A stretch of 64,000 bases of DNA from contig MU385726.1 in the NCBI GenBank assembly GCA_022497155.1, positions 124,001-188,000 of the forward strand, in the 5' to 3' direction. Below, piece after piece: positions 37,680-48,323 of this stretch. The notes below the pieces were generated by a model that had not been told where the DNA came from, did no database searches, and was given only the letters and a program-made list of their open reading frames with translations. The translations under genes and the position numbers were made by a program. Origin of the DNA: Whalleya microplaca (taxonomy: Eukaryota > Ascomycota > Sordariomycetes > Xylariales > Xylariaceae). The stretch's first letter is position 1; each line of letters begins with the position of its first letter.

Positions 37680-40418
37680 ATGGGAACTAAAGAACGTGAC
37701 GTTGACGCACCCGCCTCCGATGAACGCCTGCGAGAGCGTCGACGCGAAAAGGGAGACCGGGAACACCGTGACCGTGTCAAGGGCCACAAGGACCACAAGG
37801 ACCACAAGGACAGAGACGGCCATCGACACCATAAACCCCATTCAACGCGCTCCTCCAAGTCCAAGACCTACGTCGCCGAAGGCGACTCCTACGTATCCTC
37901 CCACTCACACCGTCGGCATCGCACCAAGGAAGAGAAGGAAAGGGACAGGGAACGGGACCGAGACAAAAAGACCTCTTCAATGAGTGACCTCGTCCCCGAG
38001 CTTACCAAGGATTCTGGCAGCAGAATCAGCCTGCCTTATCCCTCCTTCAGCAAGGCCCACAGCAAGGAAGATGTAGGCGCTGCTGCTCATCGCACTGACC
38101 CCTACACCCCCGAGCCGACCGATGTAGGCTCCTCCTCCAACAGAAGAAGGTCTCGATCTGCAGACGGCTCGAGAAGTAGGATGGATGCTGAGAACGATGA
38201 TCGGCCGCCTAGTCCTCCGGAAACAGATGTATCGGGGGAAAAGAAAAAACGGAGCAAGACGCCCACTTCGAGGCTCAAGGAAGAACATGCTTCTACCTCA
38301 GATAGGTCCAAGTCCAGAACGTCCGGCGTCTCTCGGTCCAGCAGCTCGAGGAACGACGACAAGTCGAAGCTATCCATGAAGTCCAAAACCTCGAGCCAGA
38401 CTACTTACACCAAACCCCCTCCCCCCAAACATCCGCCACCGCCACCGCCAGTGGCAGTGCCAGCATCTTCGCCAGGCATCTACGTAGTGGAAGATGACTT
38501 TTCAACCCTGAGTGATGACAAGACGTCCGGAATTCGATCAGCAGCCACGTTGGTCGCACCGAAGCGGGCACCTTCATCAAGAACCTCTTCATCGAGGACA
38601 TCTAGGACCTCAAGACTCCCTAGCCCTATCGAGGCAGAGGACTCCCCAGAATCGGTACAGGACTCTTCGCCGAAGACTCCTACGGCCACGGCACAATTCC
38701 CGCCGCCCCAAGCATTCCCCGACGAGAAGCCTGACCCGTATACGAAATACGAGGGAGAACGTCCCACACCCGCCGTAACGCCGGCACTACCCGACTACGG
38801 ACCTCCGCCGCCGCCTCCACCTCTACCCCCTCTAAACATACAGGAAGTGCCACGGGTTGACTATCTGCTTCAAAACGGCGGTCTGCCACATCTTGTATCG
38901 AGGAACTTTCTCTCCGTAATACCACGCCAGAATGGAACGAGGCCGTCGAACCCACCCTTAACCGGTACCGAAACCTTCTTCGCGCCGTTCTTCAACCTCC
39001 TAGATCAATACCAGTCTGTTATCGACAAGCAAGGCTCGGTCGCGGTAGCCACTGGACACAAGTCGATAGCGCGCCGCTTACTCGATCGATTAGAGGATGT
39101 ATTCTCGAGAGATCTTCCTGCCGAAGGCTGTACATGTATCATGTGCGAGAGGGCGCCTGAAGAACATCATGGACTCGGATGGGGTGAAGTCCTAGAACGT
39201 GTGGGAGGCAGAGTGGAAATGCCGCAATGGCCACCGTTTGATCTCGAAGCTCTCGGAGCCACTGCTATTGAGAATACTGCAGAGATACCTCCTAGGCCGG
39301 CTTCTCCAGTCAAACTCGACCCCGATATCGCGGAAGAGTTCAGGGACCATTACCTTCGGCAATCCAAGAAGGTTCGGTCAGCAGTTGACAAATGGATGAA
39401 CAAGTGCGAGGATGTTCCGCCAACGATACCATCTGAAATTGATGATGAGATGTTGGCATTCGTTATCTTGACTAATCTCGATCCAGAGGTACAGCCGTAT
39501 TTCAATGCCTTGCTATCAGGCGCCCAGGAGATACAACCTACCCTGCGAGCACCGACTCCGGCGCGCAAGCATCGGTCTGATCTCATGGTCAAGACTGGCC
39601 TTGCACTTCAGCGACTCTATCGTTTGCCACAGGCGCCCCGTGACGCAGAGACTGCCGCGTATCTTGTCAAACACCCTGAGCACCACGACGTTCTAGCAAC
39701 CATCACGGATATCAGTCCACAAGAATGGGAAATTCTCATATCAGGTCGTTTCGATGGTTTTCTGTGGTCTGGAGCTGATGATGCGATGACGCCTACTGTT
39801 GACAACCCCCTATCTCGGGGTGCTACGCCTAACGGCTACTTCTCCCCTCCGCCATCTAGAGGGGCGATGCGAGGTACGCCCGGCTTTGGTGGCGCGTCTC
39901 GTAGCACGACGCCTTACTCTGGCATGTATTCTCGTGGTGCAACGCCAGCTTCTTTCGTCTCGCTGTCGTCATCCACCACCAATCGCCAGCCTGTGTCTCA
40001 CGATGAAGAGACCGAAATGGCCGTACTAGCCGAGGTGGAGCGGGAGATCTACCAAGGCATGGAAGCGCTCGAAGACGCCTTTGAGAGACTACACGAACGT
40101 GCGGAAGTTGTGCGAAATGCCCTCCGGCAGCGCAACAACGGCCTATTGATGAGCCAGCAGCACCGCCGCTCCGGACGGATCGACGTATTACCTCAGCTCT
40201 CGGGCAACTCCCAGGATTCCCAGAATTCCGCGAGGCCGCCGTGGGCTCAAGGGGACGACGACGGCATGGCGAGTGAGAGCGACTGGGGAGGTGACGATTT
40301 CGACCTGGCGCCAGAGGATTCGGCGAGCAACATCTCGAGCTCGCGATACAGACGACCGAAACGACGCAACGAGAGAAGAACGCCGGCACCTATTGAGGAG
40401 GACGATGAGGAAAACTGA
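37680..40418 (+). CDS. 912-aa conserved fungal protein, unknown function
   Basis: A single exon. The N-terminal 100 residues are extremely Arg/Lys/Asp/His-rich (RRREKGDREHRDRVKGHKDH; KEEKERDRERDRDKK) with HKD repeats, followed by about 270 residues of Ser/Pro-rich probably disordered sequence containing two polyproline runs. From about residue 382 (NIQEVPRVDYLLQNGGLPHL) to about 715 lies an ordered region. It includes EGCTCIMCERAPEEH, a Cys pair that could bind metal, then AFVILTNLDPEVQPYFNALL, ARKHRSDLMVKTGLALQRLY and SPQEWEILISGRFDGFLWSG. The C-terminus has a coiled-coil-like helix (AVLAEVEREIYQGMEALEDA) and an acidic end. I remember close relatives throughout Pezizomycotina. Some carry a DNA-glycosylase name in databases, but I see no helix-hairpin-helix glycosylase motif and do not adopt that name. 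A nuclear location is inferred from composition. Confidence 0.88.
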   Translation: MGTKERDVDAPASDERLRERRREKGDREHRDRVKGHKDHKDHKDRDGHRHHKPHSTRSSKSKTYVAEGDSYVSSHSHRRHRTKEEKERDRERDRDKKTSSMSDLVPELTKDSGSRISLPYPSFSKAHSKEDVGAAAHRTDPYTPEPTDVGSSSNRRRSRSADGSRSRMDAENDDRPPSPPETDVSGEKKKRSKTPTSRLKEEHASTSDRSKSRTSGVSRSSSSRNDDKSKLSMKSKTSSQTTYTKPPPPKHPPPPPPVAVPASSPGIYVVEDDFSTLSDDKTSGIRSAATLVAPKRAPSSRTSSSRTSRTSRLPSPIEAEDSPESVQDSSPKTPTATAQFPPPQAFPDEKPDPYTKYEGERPTPAVTPALPDYGPPPPPPPLPPLNIQEVPRVDYLLQNGGLPHLVSRNFLSVIPRQNGTRPSNPPLTGTETFFAPFFNLLDQYQSVIDKQGSVAVATGHKSIARRLLDRLEDVFSRDLPAEGCTCIMCERAPEEHHGLGWGEVLERVGGRVEMPQWPPFDLEALGATAIENTAEIPPRPASPVKLDPDIAEEFRDHYLRQSKKVRSAVDKWMNKCEDVPPTIPSEIDDEMLAFVILTNLDPEVQPYFNALLSGAQEIQPTLRAPTPARKHRSDLMVKTGLALQRLYRLPQAPRDAETAAYLVKHPEHHDVLATITDISPQEWEILISGRFDGFLWSGADDAMTPTVDNPLSRGATPNGYFSPPPSRGAMRGTPGFGGASRSTTPYSGMYSRGATPASFVSLSSSTTNRQPVSHDEETEMAVLAEVEREIYQGMEALEDAFERLHERAEVVRNALRQRNNGLLMSQQHRRSGRIDVLPQLSGNSQDSQNSARPPWAQGDDDGMASESDWGGDDFDLAPEDSASNISSSRYRRPKRRNERRTPAPIEEDDEEN

Positions 40419-43397
40419 ACTCAGGCTAGGCTATGCCGGAGCTGTGCTGTGCATAGGGGATTTTCTTTACTACTACTGATTGCATTTACTGGCATTCTTT
40501 CTCGACGACCATTACGAATCCAAACCAAAGCTCTCGCAGATACCACTTTTCGGATTTTGATGTATTCTTGCTTTTTTCCTTTCCGGGTCTTTTATTACTC
40601 TTTCATGGCGATAAGCAAGCAGGCGAGCAAACGAGCAAACACGTACGAGCGAACGTACTCACGCAGATTCGATGACGGATGGATAAGTCTGATCTGATTG
40701 ATCAATGGATGATAGGGGGAGGGAAAAGTGGGGGATGAAATAAGAAAAGAAAAGAAAAGAGGGCGAATGAATATGCATGTATGGGATGGATGAGATCTAG
40801 TTTTGCTCCGGAAGGGGAGCCTGCCATGTTGTTTTTTTTTTTCCATATGGACCTGGACTTTTTATGGACTGGTTGGTTGGATGATAGGAGGCTTTTTTCT
40901 TCTTTTAGGAGGAGGGAGGGGTCCCAAACCCGAACCGAACCGCCCTTCCTCGTGAGTCATCATCTTGTCAGATTAAAGTAGCTATCATATTCTATATTTG
41001 CATGGTTTCGGCGTTGGCGGTTAAATGAAATATTCTCTTGCTGTCTCAAATCTTTTGGATTTTTTGGGATTTTTTTGGGTTTCTGATCCTTTCACTCGTA
41101 CCTTGGTTGCGCCCTTGGCTGGCCTGGGTGAGCCGGGGGAGAGGGGGGAGGATGGATGAAGATGGATGAGGATGGCGAAGGGGGAGAAGGGGGAAGGGGG
41201 GAAAGGGGGAGGGATGAGATGAGGTGAAGTGAGATGAGATAGGATGAGATTGTTATTGGTAATTTATAGGCAGGCAAGTAGGCAGGCAGGCAAGCAATCG
41301 AGCGAGCGAGCAAATGACAAGCAATGCATGATGCTATATTGATTCACTTGGTTACTTTGGTATGCGTCTTATTATAAGGTGAGATGAGTGACTTTGCTGG
41401 TCTGATAGTGAGCTTGTTAGTCTCATCGTGGTATATGTTTCACACGACACCGGTATAATAAGACCATATATATCTAATATGTTGGTATGAAATATGTGAG
41501 CCCAGTTCATGAGATTGGAAAGCAGACTTGGCCTTCATTTAGAGCTGTATAAGAATGCTATATATACACTTATTGTCTATGAAATACCCATGCCGAGAGA
41601 ATGGGGGAAGCTGTGGTCTACTTGTATCAGAAACACAACAGTTCCTACACCCAAGGCTACAAAATCAGTTACAATATAGTGCAGTTAAATTTTGTATGAG
41701 CAGATGGTATTCTCAACCAGGAGGCTGAAAGACATTATCGTACCATCGCTTCAGCCTTTTGCTGTTGTGAGAGTTCACAGACAGAAACACATCAGCCAAT
41801 CAACTCACAACTGTTCAACTACCTAAGTATATGTTTACTAAATAATTATAGTAGATAAGGTTGTCAATGATAAGAAACAAAAGCAATAATAAATGATAAC
41901 ATGAACTGTAGTGACTAGACCGGTTCGATACCACTAGACGAAAGATTCCTATTCTCCAAATCGCTATCAGAGGGGCGAGGGTACGAAGCAATTTAGACAT
42001 AAATGGTTTTGGGGCGTGGCAGTCCATACATATGCAAACACGCCTTACAGGATGTGTATAAAACGTGCATATAGAGTATCCGATAGTATCACCGAGGTTT
42101 TTATCGTCCTTCTATCTCAGCAGACATCGGTCATCTGTAAGAGATCCAGGAACATCCTTAAGGGGGGTCGTACATAATCGCGACTAAATTCGTTATATAC
42201 CAACTCAACTAATGAAATATGATATATACTGTCGTGAATGCAGAGCAACTTCTGATGCACCACAGGCTTATGATAAGATCGACCAGTGGTGGAAAAGGTG
42301 ATACCGGTAGTCAGATTTGAGAAGTTAAAGCTATGTACAGAATACAATACTTATCAACAACTTACAAGTTAATTGGCCTAACACTAAACAGCAAGGTGAG
42401 GAACTCGTCTTTCCCGTTTCGGGACGAACCTACCAATAGATGCGCTGCAACACACCACTAGGATCTTGGCTAGAAAAGCATATCCCTGTCAGATTTAGCC
42501 ATGAATGGTTAGTTCAAAGTTGAACCTCGTCACCTTGGGTCAATGCATGTATATAGCCAAAGACTAACACTTGTGCCTTCCCCTCGTCACCACGTTTATA
42601 TTGATGAGGGAGAGCAGGCACATTCTCGTCAGCATGAGTTATTCAACCAATATGTACCTACCATATGCCCCCTGTTTGATCTTTTCTCCGAGAAGTCTTG
42701 GAACCCAAATCGTCATCTTCTTCCCTCGCCTCCAACAAAGTCCGTTCCACCTTTGCCATCGTTGTTCGATATAAATCGTTGATAGCTCCGCTCTCGTTTT
42801 CTTTCCCCGCTATTAGCTATTGGCGATAGAGAGGACGCAACACACTTTCTTGCCTTTCTCTATCAATGTCTAAGTGCTGACGCTTACCACGTTGCCCTGT
42901 GCCTCTTGGTCTTCCCATTGAGCGTCATCCCTTCGCTGATACCGCTACGTTTTCCTACAGCCTTCGACTAGGTCGACTGCCAACTTTTATCCTCAAGTAG
43001 CCACAGGACTGTAGAGACACAGTAATGCTTAGCACATAACCGAGATATCCAATTGTTGCGGATCGGCGGTCCTGCCCCTCTTTACTATATTCAATCGGAA
43101 TTTGATAGATGTCGCGTATAGAACTTCTCAAATCCAGGAGCTGAAATATACACCGCAGTATCAAGCAGTTGCGCAACGTCTGACCTAAGATTGTACGGCC
43201 GGAATATTGGCCTGTGTCGAACTCTCCGAGGATCACAAGAACACCGTAGTTTGAGTACGCTGTCCTCCACAACCTCGAGGAATCACTTCAACCGCAAGTG
43301 TTGGTGGCCATCAGCAAATATCTTGGCGACCCTCTCTCTAACTTATAAACTAGTTATTCCTTGTCGATGGCCCCCGAGGGCAAGTCATGCTCCGAAG
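40419..43397. other. 3-kb intergenic region
   Basis: No supported gene. The first 900 bp contain many purine-rich low-complexity runs (GATGAGATGAGGTGAAG near 41214-41230; GGGGGAAAGGGGGAGGG near 41197-41213) and AGCAAGCAGGCGAGCAAACG near 40613-40632. The next part is AT-rich. The last 700 bp before the TRP gene are pyrimidine-rich. Confidence 0.55.
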
Positions 43398-46200
43398 ATG
43401 CTACTTCATCACCTGTATCATACACTCATAATTATCACCCTCAGCGCTCTAATTCCAACAACCTATGCCAAATATGGATACATATTTGGGACAGGGCTTG
43501 ATGGTGTAACAAATGAATTAGCCCTTAGCAGAACTCCTGCCTTGTACACAGGCGATTTCGGAGATTGTCTTGGTGGGCAGAGTGTGATGAATATCACCAA
43601 ATTCGATGCCGCTTTCTACTACGATAACTCAACCATTCTCTTCCATCTCGACGGGACTACCAATATACGCCATGAGGATCTAATGTGTAATAATACACGA
43701 ACTAGTCCTGTTACGAATGGTCAGACTAACATTTCCTAGTATACATATCCGTTGAGGCCTATGGAGAGACCAGGTTCGAAAAGACAGTTAACCCATGTCT
43801 TATGAACGTGTACAGGTACAGTTTACCGTTCTACCTAAATAGCGCTTGAGGCTGATAAATCAAACCAGCCTTTGCCCATTGAGTGCCAGTCAACCTATCG
43901 AGGCCATCGCGGTATTCCCAGTCGGCCCGCAACAGGTTTCTGGTATTCCTCAGATTGCGTACGAGGTACCTGATATTGAGGGTTTCGCAAGAATCCAGAT
44001 ATTTGCTAACTCGAGTCAAACTGAAATCGGTTGCTTCCAAGCCGTCTTAAGGAACGGGCATTCATTTTCCCAACCCAAATCAATCAGCGCCGTCTTGGGT
44101 GGTTTCACGGCCGTGGCAATAGTTGCTTCTTTTGTAACAGCAGCTTATGGTATCAGCGTGCCTCATATGAGAACTCACTATGCTCATTCTTTACCAGTCC
44201 TCGTAATATTTGAGACTTTCCAGTCTATATTCTATTCGGGAGCATTGACACTGCCTTGGCCGAGCGTACTTCCGGCTTGGTGGAGCAACTTTGCCTGGTC
44301 GGCCGGCTTAATACCAGTCGACAAGTTGGTAAACTCGATCGACTTGTTTGTAGGCGTCAGTGGAAATTCGAGCCAGGTTAGGGCAGCTGGTTCTACAGTC
44401 GTGAACAACCAAGGTGGCCTTAGACAATCGATATACGGCGGGCTCCCTACGTCAAGTGGCGCGAACAGACTGGCAAAAAGAGCTCTAGGCATGGTAGAGG
44501 CAGCCGTGGATGTATTAACGAAGAGGCAGCCTTACAATTCAAGTAATCCTTACGATTATAATTGGAACGGTGACCCGGTCAAGCCTAAAATGCCCTTGCC
44601 AGGAGACTGGACAGGTCTTCCGGGCGTGTTGTCTATGGTCAACATACCCGCCCCAAACGCATTTCTCATCGGCTTTATTTGGCTACTTGTTGCGCTTGGG
44701 CTGGCCATTATCCTCTTGGTAACGTTCAAGTTCGCACTCGAGGCCTTCGCAAGGTTGAAGTGGATCAAGCAGGATCGCTTAGAGTATTTCCGAACTCATT
44801 GGACTTGGTATCTCTGTCTTGCTGTTATGAGGACACTATTCATCTCATTCTTCACCATTACGACTCTAGCTACCTTTCAATTTGCAATCTATGGGTCAGC
44901 TGGGCCTACAGCAATAGCTGCTATCATATTCATTGCTTTCGTGGTAGGCATGGGGGGTTTAGTCCTCTATACACTACGTTCCCGTCTACGAAGGGGCAAA
45001 TTTGCTACCGATCCCGACCGTATCCTACTATGCCGAGACAGAATGCTAGGGTGGATTCCATGGATTACTCCAGTGCGTTTCAGCAAGTTGAATGAGCAGG
45101 TACCCAGGGAAAAGCAAATCGGTTCCTTGCCTTTCCTTCATTGGCGCTTTATCGAAGATGACCCCAGTCAAGAAACCGTACACCAGGATGAGTCGTATGT
45201 CAAACGATTTGGTTGGCTATCTGCACGCTACCGGCTCTCAAAATGGTGGTTCTTCGCCTATTGGTTGATATATCAGTTCATCCGAGCATGCTTTCTCGGA
45301 GGCGCCTCGGCCAATCCATTTACTCAGGTTTTCGGGCTTTTCGTCGTTGACATAATCGCGTTTCTTAGCGTCACTACTTTGAGCCCTTATGAGAGCCAGC
45401 GTAACACAGTCCTAGCTGTTTGGTTGTTGGGACTCACAAAGCTAGTAACTACTGGCCTGTCGATTGCGTTCCTCCCTGACTTCAAGCTAAATCGTATTTC
45501 GGTTACGGTAATCGGGGTTGTTATTATCGTAATCCAATGCCTCCTTACGATTGCGATGATGATTCTGATGGTCCTTGGGTATATTTCATCATGGATGTCG
45601 CTATATCGAAACCAGGAGTATTTTCCATCGGAAAGACTCGAAGGTGTTCGAATCCAGTATTACGAACATATCGCACGAAGGGCTACAGACCAGCCGCCCG
45701 AACAGATGCCCAAGACGGAAGAGATATCAAAAGTCGGGCTGGAGAAGTCTTTGGAGTCCCCAAGTGAGACATACTTCTCTGTCACTTCGGTGCGGCGTGC
45801 TCCGAAGATCGAAGACGAAGACGAGGACTGCGTAGCAGAGATAAACCCTAGCGGCACGACATTCACTCCGGGTCACATGAAAAGGCCGAGCCGCACAGCT
45901 AGCGTCGGTTCGAGGCATTCGGTTAGCAGTCTACCCCGCGGAGCCCGAGTCCATCGCGTGTCGTGGAGTTCCCAAGACTTCTCTCGAACACAGGCAGACC
46001 AAGACCGCCCAAGCGCCGCCCTCGTGCGAAGATTAAGCGGTGGTCCCGAGTACGCTCTAGAACAACCGCCTTACAACGGCCTCTGTAGGTTAGGCACACC
46101 AAGACTTCCCAGTCCAACGGTGTCCCCTTCTAGGGAAGAGGCAAGGATGAAAGGAGCCGAGACAGCCAGCAAGCAGGGGAGTTCTGAGGGTTCTCGCTAG
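43398..46200 (+). CDS. TRP-family / flavin-carrier-like membrane protein with ML-like domain
   Basis: Three exons: 43398-43686, 43740-43815 and 43869-46200, with 53-bp introns, giving 898 residues. I chose the CAAACCAG acceptor at 43868 because it joins NPCLMNVY to SLCPLSA, the expected block with its two cysteines. A signal peptide (LIIITLSALIPTTYA) is followed by an ML-like lumenal domain (FGDCLGGQSVMNITKFDAAF; SVEAYGETRF; GFARIQIFANSSQTEIGCFQ). About nine transmembrane segments follow, beginning AVLGGFTAVAIVASFVTAAYG, then FETFQSIFYSGALTLPWPSV, FLIGFIWLLVALGLAIILLV and FLSVTTLSPYESQRNTVLAV. The ~190-residue cytoplasmic tail is Ser/Arg-rich and acidic in part. Family members (yeast Flc1-3, fission yeast Pkd2) act in FAD transport into the ER, cell-wall maintenance and calcium entry; which applies here cannot be told. 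ATG 43398 starts exactly at the signal peptide. Confidence 0.92.
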
Positions 46201-47094
46201 TCATGGGCATCTTCGAATTCTAAAGTGCTGCTTCTCAGAAAGTGATATTCTGTCGATGCCTTGTGTTCATGTATGCATCTTCGTCCTTTAACTTCTAATC
46301 CCTATACCCTATACGCGACTCGTTTCCGTCCCCTAAAAAGCACTACGGATCGGCTACATATTAGAAGGCATATATGTATTATCGGAATATCGGGCGGCGT
46401 TTGGTCTGTGACGAATCATGAACTTAGGGGTCACCCGTCTAAGGCTCAAAAGAAGAAACAACGAGGTTGAGTTGATCAACATATGCAGTAATGTTTAATA
46501 CAAGACGGAAAGGCCTTGATGTTTTCATGACAGTTGACTTGTGGTGATCTACTATTGCTCTTAGTATATACTGCACTTTATATGCATCATAAGACATTTA
46601 AGATCCTTTCTTTCAGCGCCGTTTTCGCAGTTGTCTGTAGCAATGCCCGAATCTAAGGGCTCCGGGCCTAGTAGAGGAACTTAGTAGCGTTGGAAACTTC
46701 AGTGTCATGCTTCTCGATCTGCTTGATGTGCTAGAACGAGTCTAGCCCATATTCTTCCATAGGAGAAAGGGATCACCCACGTGCTCCATCTCGACTTCTT
46801 AGCTTGTACAATTTACGGATCAGTCGGAAGCGAAAATGACTACGCTCAGATTGTAGAAGGGGTTATGCCTAATACACCACTACGTGAGCCAGGAGGCTAT
46901 CGAACCGGATTTCGGACTCAACACCATGTCTGAGGTGGCAAATTCAAGCGCAGCCGTGTGAGAACTGTGATGAAATCGTTAGTTTGCCGCAGGATCTGAC
47001 ATATACGCAGTGTATCTAAGTTAACTGTGCAATCTGAAGGGATCTGTAACAAGGACGAGACAAGCGCTGTCTACTAATAACGTAGAGATAGTCG

Positions 47095-47133
<39 letters not shown>

Positions 47134-48323
47134 AGGAGAATAAATGCAAGTACTTCCCAAGTCCGAAAAGATGGCTATGAATATCGCTGCTGGACCTAGG
47201 GAATATCCCTCCTTGACAGAAATACCCGAAGGAAGGCTTGAGCGTAATGAGCAAGCAGACCTACCAGATCTAATACTGATGAGGCATAAACCAAAACCAT
47301 GTAAAGTTGTAAGGGACATAAATGGATGAATAGTGTTCTTAGGTGGTTTTGGATAATAGCACAAGGAAGAAATGACTCGTTTCCAACTGTTTATACAACG
47401 AGGACTGGTAGCATAGAGCACGTTCGGGGTAAAACACTGCGATTCAATATCATCATGGGTATTTCCATAGAGCTATCAACTAGAATATCGCCACTGCTAT
47501 TTGATGAGGAAAGATATCCTCTTGAATCGAGAGGCTCTGTCATCATCGGAAGTTAACAGAGGGCGCGAGTGGCTTGAAGGGATACGACAATCCAATGGAC
47601 AACTCGATACGGATGGAATGAGGCGAACACCATATCACTCCCTACCTGATGCCGCAAAGCCATCATAGCTCATCAGTCTTGATAACTCCAATGTGTAGAC
47701 CAGTGACAGCACCGATACCCACGAATACAACCAAGGCGCAAGAAGTCGACCCTTCAGCTCCTAAGCATCAAGGAACCTACCCTTAAGACTGTTACAGCAG
47801 AACACACACAAACGCAAGCAGAACCAGAGACACAAGTCAAACCTCACAAAAAACGACCCCGAAGAACTTTTGTGAGTTTGCAATGTGGTATCAATTTGCC
47901 GCCCTTTTTCGCCCAATGTGCTTTGCCTTGATATTAAACCTTCCAATTCCCAATTGCCAGCCGGCCGCGAAAAGAAAATTTGATACAAAGTTCTCTCTCT
48001 CTCTGAAGAACAGAAGAATTTGCCTAAACAACAAAGTTGACGCTGTACATGCATGCAATGCCATTCCGCCGCACTTTTGCTTCGTTTCGTGCGAGGCATA
48101 CTCCCTCATACTCTCATATTAAATAGCAGCCAGCAGGACCTCCGTTTTTTTGTCCCATGATACCTAAGAAGACGCGACGAGAAAATGGATCGGGGGGCGG
48201 TGGGTTCCGGGGAGTTCAAAAGCGTTCCCCTTTTCCCCTTCCCCCTTCTCCCTAGAGGTAGGTTTGTTGGTTTGTTTGTTCATTTTAAAAATGAACGATA
48301 CAAAGAATCTTTTTTCAGGTTTA
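46201..48323. other. Convergent intergenic region
   Basis: Between convergent 3' ends; no gene supported. It contains an (AT)15 tract and, near 48245-48300, low-complexity GGTTTGTTGGTTTGTTTG sequence just past the SSK1 stop. Confidence 0.55.
47101..47130. repeat. (AT)15 microsatellite
   Basis: Fifteen perfect AT units, read directly, in the region between two convergent gene ends. Confidence 0.95.

Noticed and set aside
41900..41945. GGTTCGATACC resembling a tRNA B box
   Set aside because: The flanking bases cannot form the T-arm or acceptor stems, and no A box is suitably placed.
43816..43850. A 35-bp second intron in the TRP-like gene
   Set aside because: Too short, and it would leave extra residues before the SLCPL block; the 53-bp alternative ending at 43868 fits the family exactly.
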